Shown here in pieces: positions 56,552 through 64,000 of a stretch of DNA of 64,000 nucleotides. This stretch comes from Deltaproteobacteria bacterium (GTDB lineage Bacteria; Desulfobacterota; Binatia; HRBIN30; CADEER01). The notes below the pieces were generated by a model. That model ran no database searches, had not been told where the DNA came from, and was given only the letters and a program-made list of their open reading frames with translations. Numbering within the stretch: position 1 is the first letter of the stretch; each line of letters opens with the position of its first letter. The DNA lies in NCBI GenBank assembly GCA_029262455.1, contig JAJCZJ010000085.1, forward strand, positions 1-64,000. Direction: 5' to 3'. A program made the position numbers and the translations under genes.

Positions 56552-57430
56552 GTGAACAAACGGATGTCGGCCGCCGATGTCGTCAGCGAGCTGCGAAGCG
56601 GCATGACGATCGGAATCGGGGGTTGGGGCGCACGCCGCAAACCGATGGCTCTGGTGCGCGAGCTGGTCCGCTCTGACGTGACCGACCTGACCATTGTCGC
56701 CTATGGCGGTCCCGACGTCGGCATGCTCTGCGCCGCCGGGAAGGTCCGCAAACTCATCTTCGGGTTCGTTTCGCTCGACGTCATCCCCCTCGAAGCACAC
56801 TTCCGAAAGGCCCGCCAAGCCGGCCAGATCGAGGTCATGGAACTGGACGAGGGTATGCTTCAATGGGGACTGCGCGCTGCGTGCTATCGCCTCCCCTTTC
56901 TGCCCATTCGCGCTGGGTTGGCAACCGATATCCAGACCCTCAACACTGAGCTGCGGACGGTACAGTCTCCGTACGCCGACGGCGAAACTCTTCTAGCGAT
57001 GCCGGCGCTGAATCTCGATGCTGCTCTGGTTCATGTCGATCAAGCCGACGAACGCGGCAACGGCCAGGTCCTGGGACCTGACCCATACTTCGACGACCTG
57101 TACTGCGGTGCCGCGAAGCGACGCTACGTGAGCTGCGAACGTATCGTCGACACCGCCGCAATGACCGACTCCGGCTGCGTCCACACTCTCCTGCTCGACC
57201 GCGGTCTGGTCGATGGCGTCGTCGAGGCACCGTTCGGTGCTCATCCGACATCGTGCTCGCCGAACTACGGAATCGACGCCGAGCATCTTCGCACCTACTC
57301 GGCGTCGGCCAAGGAGGAAACCGGCTGGGCCGATTATCGAGCCAAGTTTGTCGATGTAGACGACGCTTCTTATGTCAACGCTGTCGGTGGCGCCGAAAAG
57401 GTGTCCTCGATCCCGCACACGATCTTCTAA
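56552..57430 (+). CDS. ipdA: IpdA-like CoA-transferase-family hydrolase alpha subunit
   Basis: About 292 aa from GTG 56552, preceded by AGGGG seven bases upstream. The ORF extends further, but that part lacks family similarity. VSELRSGMTIGIGGWGARRK, DLTIVAYGGPDVGMLCAAGK, MELDEGMLQWGLRAACYRLP and FLPIRAGLATDI closely follow mycobacterial IpdA, the alpha subunit of the ring-opening COCHEA-CoA hydrolase in steroid C/D-ring degradation. The gene is directly followed by ipdB (14 bases). IpdA/IpdB act as a heterodimer without CoA-transferase activity in mycobacteria. Confidence 0.88.
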   Translation: MNKRMSAADVVSELRSGMTIGIGGWGARRKPMALVRELVRSDVTDLTIVAYGGPDVGMLCAAGKVRKLIFGFVSLDVIPLEAHFRKARQAGQIEVMELDEGMLQWGLRAACYRLPFLPIRAGLATDIQTLNTELRTVQSPYADGETLLAMPALNLDAALVHVDQADERGNGQVLGPDPYFDDLYCGAAKRRYVSCERIVDTAAMTDSGCVHTLLLDRGLVDGVVEAPFGAHPTSCSPNYGIDAEHLRTYSASAKEETGWADYRAKFVDVDDASYVNAVGGAEKVSSIPHTIF

Positions 57431-57444
57431 AGGCGAGAAACTCC

Positions 57445-58212
57445 ATGGCAAACGTTGACTACACCCTGGCCGATCTCTGTATCACCGCCGCCGCCGAGGC
57501 CTGGCGCGGCGACGGCGAGATCCTCGCATCCGGTATCGGCATCGTGCCCCGCCTCGCCGCCGGACTGGCGTGGCGCACCCATAGTCCGGACCTCATGATG
57601 ACCGACAGCGAGTCAGTGCTGGTCTCGGAGCCGGTCCCCGTCGGCCCGCGCGACGGCTACGAGCCAAAGGTCGAAGGCTGGATGCCGTTTCGCCGCGTTT
57701 TCGACATTCTATGGAGCGGTCGCCGCCACGCCATGACCAGCCCGACGCAGCTCGACCGCCGCGGCAACATCAACATTTCCTTCATTGGCGACCCCAAGCG
57801 ACCAAAGGTGCAACTGCTCGGCGCGCGCGGCATTCCGGGCAACACGATCAACCACGCCTGCTCGTTCTTTGTCCCCAGCCATACGCAGCGCACCTTCGTC
57901 GAACGGGTCGACATGGCCTCGGGAGTCGGATTCGACGACTCCCGATGGGACAAGGGCACGCGGCGCGATTGGATGGATCTACGCCTGGTCGTCAGCAACT
58001 TGGCGGTCATGGACTTCAAGGGGCCCAACAACCGCCTCCGCATCCTCTCAACCCACCCAGGAGTCAGCGTCCAGCAAGTTCAGGAGCAGACCGCTTTCGA
58101 TCTGTGCGTTGCCGAGAATGTTGGCGAAACGCCCACACCATCCGCCGAGCAAACGGCAATCCTCAACGAATTAGACCCGCACGGGCAGCGCGCCGCAACG
58201 GTGAAAGCCTAG
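57445..58212 (+). CDS. ipdB: IpdB-like CoA-transferase-family hydrolase beta subunit
   Basis: About 255 aa from ATG 57445, with AAAGGCGAG about nine bases upstream. The pattern VEGWMPFRRVFDILWSGRRH, QLDRRGNINISFIGD and ARGIPGNTINHACSFFV matches the IpdB core, as do LRLVVSNLAVMDFKGPNN and LSTHPGVSVQQVQEQT. With IpdA it would open the last steroid ring (COCHEA-CoA). The stop TAG abuts the ATG of ipdC with no gap. Confidence 0.88.
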   Translation: MANVDYTLADLCITAAAEAWRGDGEILASGIGIVPRLAAGLAWRTHSPDLMMTDSESVLVSEPVPVGPRDGYEPKVEGWMPFRRVFDILWSGRRHAMTSPTQLDRRGNINISFIGDPKRPKVQLLGARGIPGNTINHACSFFVPSHTQRTFVERVDMASGVGFDDSRWDKGTRRDWMDLRLVVSNLAVMDFKGPNNRLRILSTHPGVSVQQVQEQTAFDLCVAENVGETPTPSAEQTAILNELDPHGQRAATVKA

Positions 58213-59268
58213 ATGCCGTCAGCGGTTCTCAACACCGCGCTCTGCGAAACGCTCGGCTGTCGATTTCCCATCATCCAGACCGCGATGGGTTGGGTAGCGA
58301 CCCCCGAGTTGGTCGCCGGCACCTGCAATGGCGGAGGTTTCGGGTTCCTCGCTGCAGCGACATCGAGACCGGAGCAGGCCGAAGCGGATATTGAGAAGGT
58401 TAAGAATCTTACGGATAAGCCGTTCGGAGTGAACTTCCTCATGGAGCAGCCCGGCGCGGCTGCGATCGTCGATTCGATCATCCGCCACGGCGCCAAGGCC
58501 GCCAGCTACAGCCGCTCGCCGAACAAGGATTTCATCCAGAAGTTCAAAGACGCCGGCATTCTATGTGTTCCAACCGTAGGCGCAGCGCGCCACGCTGAAA
58601 AGGCAGTCGAACTCGGCGCCGACATGATCGTCGCACAAGGCGGCGAAGGTGGCGGCCATACCGGCAGCGTCCCAACCTCGCTTCTGCTTCCGCAAGTCGT
58701 CGCCGCCGTCGAGGTGCCGGTCGTCGCTGCCGGCGGCTTTCACAGCGGCCAGGGCCTGGTCGCGGCACTCGCCTATGGCGCGGTCGGCATTGCGATGGGC
58801 ACTCGCTTCCTTCTCACCAAAGAAAGCCCCGTCCCCGAAGACACGGCCAAACGATACTTCGCCGCCTCGGTGATGGACGTCCCGATCACCACACAAGTCG
58901 ACGGCTTACCGCAACGGGTCGTACGCAACGAGCTCGTGCAAGAACTCGAAGCGAGCAACTCGGCGACGCTGCTGATCCGCGCACTGCGCAGTGCTCTCGA
59001 GTATCGGAAGATGACCGGCGCATCGATCAGCGAGCTACTATCGGCCGCGTTCTCCATGCAGAAGAACGACAAACTCACCCGCGCGCAGATGATCATGGCG
59101 GCAAACGCGCCGATTTTGATCCGCCGCGCGATGGTCGAAGGCGTCCCCTCGGAGGGCGTTCTGCCGAGCGGCCAGGTCACCGGGCTCATCGAAGACCAAC
59201 CTAGCTGCGAAGAACTGCTGTCGCGTATCATGAGCGAAGCTGAAGAAGCGCTCGCTCGCCTGCGTTGA
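58213..59268 (+). CDS. ipdC: IpdC-like nitronate-monooxygenase-fold reductase
   Basis: 351-aa TIM-barrel flavoprotein. FPIIQTAMGWVATPELVAGT, KNLTDKPFGVNFLMEQPG, VPTVGAARHAEKAVELGAD, IVAQGGEGGGHTGSVPTSLL and GVLPSGQVTGLIEDQPSCEE correspond to mycobacterial IpdC, a double-bond reductase of HIP catabolism. Family name aside, nitronate oxidation is unlikely in this operon. It starts right after ipdB and overlaps the open frame of echA20. Confidence 0.87.
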   Translation: MPSAVLNTALCETLGCRFPIIQTAMGWVATPELVAGTCNGGGFGFLAAATSRPEQAEADIEKVKNLTDKPFGVNFLMEQPGAAAIVDSIIRHGAKAASYSRSPNKDFIQKFKDAGILCVPTVGAARHAEKAVELGADMIVAQGGEGGGHTGSVPTSLLLPQVVAAVEVPVVAAGGFHSGQGLVAALAYGAVGIAMGTRFLLTKESPVPEDTAKRYFAASVMDVPITTQVDGLPQRVVRNELVQELEASNSATLLIRALRSALEYRKMTGASISELLSAAFSMQKNDKLTRAQMIMAANAPILIRRAMVEGVPSEGVLPSGQVTGLIEDQPSCEELLSRIMSEAEEALARLR

Positions 59269-59282
59269 AGAAGGAGGATGTC

Positions 59283-60035
59283 GTGTCATTTCACACTACC
59301 GTAGATGAAGGTCTGGCCGACCTCGTACTGGATCACCCTCCCGTCAACGCCTTTGACAGCGACGGATGGATCAACCTGTCCAAGGAGATCAAGTCCATCG
59401 GACAGCGCGAAGACGTCAACTGTATCCTCATCTCGGCGAAAGGCCGCGGCTTCTGTGCCGGCGTCGATATCAAGGAGCTCGCCAAAGACGGTACGATCAT
59501 CACCAAGGTCAACCACGGCTGCTACGAGACCTTCGCCGCGATTCACGATTGCCCCGTCCCAGTCATCTCGGCTGCTCACGGCTTCGTCCTCGGCGGTGGC
59601 ATCGGCATCGTCGGTGCATCGGACATCATCATCGCATCCGAGGACGCGACCTTCGGATTGCCCGAGATCGATCGCGGCGCCCTCGGCGCGGCGACCCATT
59701 TGCTGCGGATGTTCCCGATTCAAAAGGTCCGCCGCATGCTCTACTCGGGCGAACCCATCACCGCCCAGGAAGCCTATCGCCTCGGAGCCCTCGAGTCGGT
59801 GGTGCCCGCCGACCAGTTGATGCCAACCGCACACGAGCTCGCAAAAAAGATCGCCGCCAAGAGCGCCAAAGCACTGCGGCTCGCCAAGGAGTCGCTGAAC
59901 GGCATCGAGCTGCTCGATATCAAGCGCAGTTACCGCTACGAGCAGGGCTTCACTCTCGAACTCTACACCAACAAAGATTCCCAAGAGGCACGCGACGCCT
60001 TCGTCGAGAAGCGCGAAGCCAAGTTCGAGAAATGA
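59283..60035 (+). CDS. echA20: EchA20-like enoyl-CoA hydratase/hydrolase
   Basis: About 250 aa of the crotonase fold. I place the start at GTG 59283, because AAGGAGG lies five bases upstream; the frame also opens at TTG 59265. DHPPVNAFDSDGW, ILISAKGRGFCAGVDIKELA, GFVLGGGIGIVGASDIIIA and the run ASEDATFGLPEIDRGALGAA match mycobacterial EchA20, which hydrolyses a ring in HIP degradation. The last Lys-rich residues are ordinary. A 49-base gap precedes the next gene. Confidence 0.88.
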   Translation: MSFHTTVDEGLADLVLDHPPVNAFDSDGWINLSKEIKSIGQREDVNCILISAKGRGFCAGVDIKELAKDGTIITKVNHGCYETFAAIHDCPVPVISAAHGFVLGGGIGIVGASDIIIASEDATFGLPEIDRGALGAATHLLRMFPIQKVRRMLYSGEPITAQEAYRLGALESVVPADQLMPTAHELAKKIAAKSAKALRLAKESLNGIELLDIKRSYRYEQGFTLELYTNKDSQEARDAFVEKREAKFEK

Positions 60036-60084
60036 GCGAAGCGAGCTCATCGGAGCGCGAAGCGCGCACGGGAGCGAATTCATA

Positions 60085-61242
60085 ATGGAATTGTCGTTTA
60101 GTCCGCAGCTACAAGCATTCCGCGCGGAAGCGCGGACCTGGTTAGACGCCAACGTCCCCGACCCGGCGCTGCCTTCGCTCGATACGGCCGAAGGGTTCGC
60201 CCTTCACCGCGGGTGGGAACGCAAGCTCAACGAAGGCCGGTGGGCGATGGTGCCTTGGCCGGTCGAGTACGGCGGTCGCGGGGCCAACCTCATCGAGTGG
60301 CTGGTATTCGAAGAGGAGTACTACCGCGCCGGCGCGCCGTTGCGGGTCAATCAGAACGGCATCTTCCTGCTCGGCCCGACTCTGATGGAATACGGTACGC
60401 CCGAGCAGAAAGCGCGCTTTCTGCCCAAAATGGCGTCCGGCGAAGAGATCTGGGCGCAGGGCTGGTCCGAACCCAACGCCGGTAGCGATATGGCGGCGAT
60501 TCGGTCGACCGCCCGTCGTGAAGGAGACTTTTTCGTCCTCAACGGACAGAAGACCTGGGCGTCGCGCGGCGCTTTCGCCGATTGGCTGTTCGGCATCTTC
60601 CGCACCGACCCCGACTCTGAGCGGCACCGCGGCCTCACGTTCATCCTGATCCCGCTCGACGCTCCCGGCGTCAACGTACGACCGATCGCCCAGCTCGACG
60701 GCGAGACCGGCTTTGCCGAGGTTTTCTTCGACGAAGCCAAGGTGCATGTCGAGAATCAACTCGGCGATGAAGGCGGAGGTTGGAAGGTCGCGATGGCGAC
60801 GGCCGGCTTCGAGCGCGGGTTGATGTTGCGCTCACCCGCACGCTTTCAAGCGACGGCGGCGCGCCTGGTCGAGCTCTACCGCGAAGTCGGAGACAGCGCC
60901 GACCCGGCCCTGCGCGACGCTGTCGGCAGAGCTTGGACCAGCGCCGAAGCGTACTGCTTGAACACCTACCAAACAGCGTCGCGCCTGATCGCCGGCGGCA
61001 GTATCGGATCCGAAGCCAGCTTGAACAAGATCTTCTGGTCCGAAATGGACGTCCACATGCACGAGACAGCCCTGTCCTTGCTCGGCGCTCGCTCGCAACT
61101 CTTGCCGCACGCACCCGAGGCCGGAAACGTCGGCAGCTGGCTCGACGGTTTCCTCTTTTCGCTCGCCGGTCCGATCTACGCCGGGACCAACGAAATTCAA
61201 CGCAATGTCATCGCCGAGCGCCTGCTCGGATTGCCTCGATAA
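60085..61242 (+). CDS. Acyl-CoA dehydrogenase (steroid-type FadE)
   Basis: 385-aa FAD enzyme. WAQGWSEPNAGSDMAAIRST and FVLNGQKTWASRGAFADWLF lie in the FAD/CoA region. At the usual catalytic-Glu position near the C-terminus it reads IYAGTNEIQRNVIAERLLGL, with Ala where MCAD has Glu; a Glu in the AGFERGLML helix is the likelier base, as in isovaleryl-type enzymes. Together with the next gene it may form the mixed alpha/beta enzymes seen in steroid catabolism (FadE31/32/33-like). Which steroid acyl-CoA it acts on is unknown. Confidence 0.88.
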   Translation: MELSFSPQLQAFRAEARTWLDANVPDPALPSLDTAEGFALHRGWERKLNEGRWAMVPWPVEYGGRGANLIEWLVFEEEYYRAGAPLRVNQNGIFLLGPTLMEYGTPEQKARFLPKMASGEEIWAQGWSEPNAGSDMAAIRSTARREGDFFVLNGQKTWASRGAFADWLFGIFRTDPDSERHRGLTFILIPLDAPGVNVRPIAQLDGETGFAEVFFDEAKVHVENQLGDEGGGWKVAMATAGFERGLMLRSPARFQATAARLVELYREVGDSADPALRDAVGRAWTSAEAYCLNTYQTASRLIAGGSIGSEASLNKIFWSEMDVHMHETALSLLGARSQLLPHAPEAGNVGSWLDGFLFSLAGPIYAGTNEIQRNVIAERLLGLPR

Positions 61243-61271
61243 CCGCCAAACCCAACAGCGAAGACTGACAA

Positions 61272-62333
61272 ATGGATTTCACTTTCAGCGAAGATCACGC
61301 AATGTTCCGCGACAGCGTTCGCGGCCTACTCGAACGCGAGTGCACGCCGGAACGAGTCCGAACCCTTTGGCAACCAAGCGACTCGCCCGGGAGTCGTGTG
61401 CTTTGGGGCAAGCTCGCCGAGCTCGGCATCTTCGGCATGATGGCGCCGGAAAACGCCGGCGGACTGGCGATGAACGAGGTCGATCTGGTCCTCCCGCTCA
61501 TCGAAACCGGCAGAGCCGCCTTCCCGGGCCCGGTCGTCGAATGTGCGGCCGTCGCGGTCCCAGCATTGCGCGACCTCGGCGACGAAGCTCTGCAGGAACT
61601 TTGGCTAGCCGGTGTCGCGAGCGGCGACACGATTCTCGGCTTCGCTCACGCGGCAAACAACCTCGTCGCCGACGCCGATGTCGTCGACGCACTCCTGGTC
61701 GGACAGGGTAGCGAACTCCATCTCTTTCCGTCCGATCAATTGAGCTTGACTCACCAGCCGGCAAACGACCCGGGCCGGCGACTCTTCAAGGTCGACGTCT
61801 CCTCGGGCTCGGCAGACACCCGCATCGCCGGCGGACAAGCAGCGAGCAGCTTGATCGCCGACGCATTGGACCGCGGCGCGTTCGGAACGGCCGCCCAGCT
61901 CGTCGGCGTCGCGCAGCAGCTCGTCGACATCGCGGTTACCTACGCAACGCAACGCGAACAGTTCGGCAAGCCCATTGGTTCGTTCCAAGCGATCAAACAC
62001 GCACTCGCTACCGTCCAGGTGAAGATCGAGTTCGCCAAGCCCCTGCTCTATCGAGCCGCCAACTCACTGGCGACCCGAGCCGATACTCGATCGGCCGACG
62101 TCTCACAGGCCAAGGCCGGCGCGGGAGAAGCCGCCACCGCGGCCGCCAAGACATCCCTGCAAGTCCACGGCGCGATCGGCTATACCTGGGAGTGCGATCT
62201 ACAGATCTGGATGAAGCGCGCCTGGTCTCTCGACCTCGCGTGGGGCAGCGCGGCGTTTCACCGCGGACGTGTTGCCGACGCAATCATCGATGGGAGTAGC
62301 CCGGCACGCAGTTTCGGATTCGAGGCGCGCTAG
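61272..62333 (+). CDS. Second acyl-CoA dehydrogenase (FadE beta-type)
   Basis: 353 aa, shorter than the first. MDFTFSEDHAMFRDSVRGLL, LAELGIFGMMAPENAGGLAM, QREQFGKPIGSFQAIKHALA and SLQVHGAIGYTWECDLQIWM fit the fold, but the middle beta domain is reduced and the EGT-type Glu is absent. This fits the partner subunit of steroid-type alpha2-beta2 dehydrogenases. It lies 29 bases after the first dehydrogenase gene. Confidence 0.85.
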   Translation: MDFTFSEDHAMFRDSVRGLLERECTPERVRTLWQPSDSPGSRVLWGKLAELGIFGMMAPENAGGLAMNEVDLVLPLIETGRAAFPGPVVECAAVAVPALRDLGDEALQELWLAGVASGDTILGFAHAANNLVADADVVDALLVGQGSELHLFPSDQLSLTHQPANDPGRRLFKVDVSSGSADTRIAGGQAASSLIADALDRGAFGTAAQLVGVAQQLVDIAVTYATQREQFGKPIGSFQAIKHALATVQVKIEFAKPLLYRAANSLATRADTRSADVSQAKAGAGEAATAAAKTSLQVHGAIGYTWECDLQIWMKRAWSLDLAWGSAAFHRGRVADAIIDGSSPARSFGFEAR

Positions 62334-62439
62334 CAACTGTTACCACACGAAATTCACGATACACTTACAAGAAGAGTCTCACAGCAGGCGTCGGCAGACG
62401 CCGGTCGAGGAATAGTCGCAGCTTCAGGAGTATAGATCG

Positions 62440-62871
62440 ATGGCGAAGACGAAGGTTCCCGCAATAGACGATTGGTTTCGGATGGACTTTGCCGAACCAC
62501 AATTACTCGGAAGCCGCTGTACCGAGTGCGGCACTTACTTTTTCCCAAAGGAGTCCCATTTTTGCCGCAATCCCAATTGCTCGGGGACGAACTTCGAAGA
62601 AGCCCCGCTGTCGCCACGCGGCAAGCTGTGGTCGTTCACCAACAACTGCTATCCACCGCCAAAACCCTACATGGCGCCGGACCCGTTCGTCCCCTACATC
62701 GTCGCCGCCGTCGAGCTCGAGCGCGAGAAGATGGTCGTCCTCGGCCAGGTCGAGGCAAGCGTAAAGATCAACGAGCTCTCGGCCGGGATGGACATGGAAC
62801 TCTACTTGGAGACGTTGTTCGAAGACGACGACAACGAATACATCGTCTGGAAATGGCGCCCGGTCGCGTGA
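62440..62871 (+). CDS. Zn-ribbon/OB-fold (DUF35) protein
   Basis: 143 aa. Cys pairs SRCTECGTYFFP and CRNPNCSG form a zinc ribbon, followed by an OB-fold with SPRGKLWSFTNNCYPPPKPY and DPFVPYIVAAVELEREKMVV. DUF35 proteins are partners of thiolase-fold lipid-transfer proteins and acyl-CoA aldolases (e.g. ChsH2 with Ltp2). It lies 22 bases before the Ltp-type gene. A CAGGAG is about ten bases before the ATG. Confidence 0.9.
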   Translation: MAKTKVPAIDDWFRMDFAEPQLLGSRCTECGTYFFPKESHFCRNPNCSGTNFEEAPLSPRGKLWSFTNNCYPPPKPYMAPDPFVPYIVAAVELEREKMVVLGQVEASVKINELSAGMDMELYLETLFEDDDNEYIVWKWRPVA

Positions 62872-62893
62872 CCGGCTTCGAAAGGACAATCAG

Positions 62894-64000
62894 ATGACGA
62901 AAGAAGTCGCGGTTCTCGGAGTCGGGATGCACCCGTGGGGCAAGTGGGGAAAGAACTTTGTCGAGTACGGAGTCAAAGCGGCGCGCGACGCGTTGGCCGA
63001 TGCCGGCATCGAATGGAAGGACGTCCAGTTCGTTTCCGGCGGAGACACCATCCGCAATGGCTATCCGGGCTACGTCGCCGGTGCGACCTTCTGTCAGGCC
63101 ATGGGCTGGAGCGGCGCCCGCGTCGCGAGTTCTTACGGCGCCTGCGCCTCCGGGTCACAAGCCATCAACAACGCTCGTGCGCAGATCCTCGCCGGACTCT
63201 GTGACGTCGCCTTGGTCGTCGGCGCCGACGCCGCGCCGAAAGGATTCTTCGCTCCGCAGGGCGGCGATCGCCCGGACGATCCGGATTGGTTGCGCTTCCG
63301 ATTGATTGGAGCGACGAACCCGATCTACTTCGGCCTCTACGCGCGGCGCCGGATGGAGATCTACGGCGCTACCGAACAGGACTTTGCCAAGGTCAAAGTG
63401 AAGAACTCTCGCCACGGACTGAACAATCCAAACGCGCGCTACCGCAAGGAAGTCGCGAAGGAAGACGTGCTGTCGTCTGCGATCGTATCGGATCCACTGC
63501 ACCTGCTCGAGATCTGCGCCACCAGCGACGGCGGCGCGGCGATGGTACTCACCAGCATGGAATACGCCCGCAAGCACGCGACCGACCCGGTGAAGATTGC
63601 CGGGGTATCCACCGTAACTCCCAACTTCCCCAATACTGTGATCGAGATGCCGAATTTTGCGACGGATTCGGCCGCCGCGGTGGCACCGCCTGAGACACCG
63701 TTCAAAGACTCGATCACCAAGCTCGCCTATGAAGAAGCAGGCCTCGGCCCCGAGGACATGAGCATGGCCGAAGTCTACGACCTCTCGACTGCACTCGAGC
63801 TCGACTGGTACGAAAACATCGGCCTGTGTAAGCCCGGCGAAGCGGAGAAGCTGCTCAACGACGGTCACACCACCCTGGGCGGACGGGTTCCCGTCAATCC
63901 GAGTGGCGGCCTCGCCTGTTTCGGGGAGGCGGTACCGGCACAGGCGATCGCGCAGGTCTGCGAGCTCACCTGGCAGCTGCGCGGCCAAGCAGAGGGCCGG
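62894..64000 (+). CDS. Thiolase-fold lipid-transfer protein (Ltp-type), partial
   Basis: Runs off the window end after 369 codons, all open. AAAGGA about eight bases before the ATG supports the start. YGACASGSQAINNARAQIL contains the thiolase nucleophile Cys, GFFAPQGGDRPDDPDWLRFR follows, and GGRVPVNPSGGLACFGEAVP holds the late thiolase region. The pattern is very like mycobacterial Ltp4/Ltp3. With the DUF35 partner it may cut a steroid-derived acyl-CoA by thiolysis or retro-aldol cleavage. Confidence 0.88.
   Translation, partial: MTKEVAVLGVGMHPWGKWGKNFVEYGVKAARDALADAGIEWKDVQFVSGGDTIRNGYPGYVAGATFCQAMGWSGARVASSYGACASGSQAINNARAQILAGLCDVALVVGADAAPKGFFAPQGGDRPDDPDWLRFRLIGATNPIYFGLYARRRMEIYGATEQDFAKVKVKNSRHGLNNPNARYRKEVAKEDVLSSAIVSDPLHLLEICATSDGGAAMVLTSMEYARKHATDPVKIAGVSTVTPNFPNTVIEMPNFATDSAAAVAPPETPFKDSITKLAYEEAGLGPEDMSMAEVYDLSTALELDWYENIGLCKPGEAEKLLNDGHTTLGGRVPVNPSGGLACFGEAVPAQAIAQVCELTWQLRGQAEGR

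Noticed and set aside
63155-63988. 277-aa minus-strand ORF near the window end
   Set aside because: Antisense to the Ltp-type gene, which has a clear start and thiolase motifs.
1-64000. tRNA, rRNA, CRISPR arrays and insertion sequences
   Set aside because: No T-arm-like GGTTCGAATCC in an intergenic position, no repeat-spacer pattern, no transposase or integrase. A covariance-model scan would be decisive for tRNAs.

Overview
The window reads as a high-GC, Gram-negative, deltaproteobacteria-like chromosome. The evidence is outer-membrane and lipoprotein-type genes, Pro/Thr-rich secreted proteins, CxGDCNGDG dockerin-like repeats, a MYXO-CTERM-like tail, class II ribonucleotide reductase and an F420-type oxidoreductase. 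The style recalls Binatota or Myxococcota-related lineages; that placement is inference from protein style only. I recognised no rRNA, tRNA, CRISPR array, transposase or prophage. Gene density is high and most genes sit in short co-directional blocks.

Left part: a large regulatory AAA/TPR ATPase (14-3331) faces a five-gene minus-strand block (8400 to 3341): ACP, GNAT/N-acyl-amino-acid-synthase-like acyltransferase, membrane sensor histidine kinase, second ACP and fatty-acyl-AMP ligase. A ketosynthase (8644-9900) is divergent from it. Together they look like a compact acyl-product pathway with its own sensor. Next come a CBM9-like lipoprotein and a YhaN/YhaO-type (SbcC/SbcD-like) nuclease pair, a membrane-anchored MBL hydrolase and an FAD oxidoreductase. 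A plus-strand envelope block follows, DUF1302 / Ycf48-like propeller / RND-MMPL / DUF1329 (19344-26554), closed by a strong terminator.

Middle part: a small IF1-like protein is divergent from clpB. Then come a lytic transglycosylase, a TetR regulator, nrdJ, a DciA-like protein, a Phd/PIN toxin-antitoxin pair, RNase D, an EgtD-type methyltransferase beside an osmoprotectant/EgtU-type ABC transporter, a DHH phosphoesterase, serS, yraN and gatC-gatA-gatB. Two adjacent secreted proteins follow: a beta-propeller ending in a dockerin-like domain and a cohesin-like, Cys-repeat, C-terminally anchored protein.

Right part (50931-64000): a steroid C/D-ring (HIP pathway) catabolic region. Minus-strand genes encode an ABM-fold protein, a FadD3-like ligase and an LLM/F420 oxidoreductase. 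After a coiled-coil and a BON-domain envelope gene, plus-strand genes encode IpdA, IpdB, IpdC, EchA20, two acyl-CoA dehydrogenases, an OB-fold/zinc-ribbon protein and an Ltp-type thiolase-fold protein that runs off the window. Gene content and order resemble parts of the mycobacterial KstR2/KstR regulons. The DUF1302/DUF1329/RND block could supply transport of hydrophobic substrates, but that link is inference.
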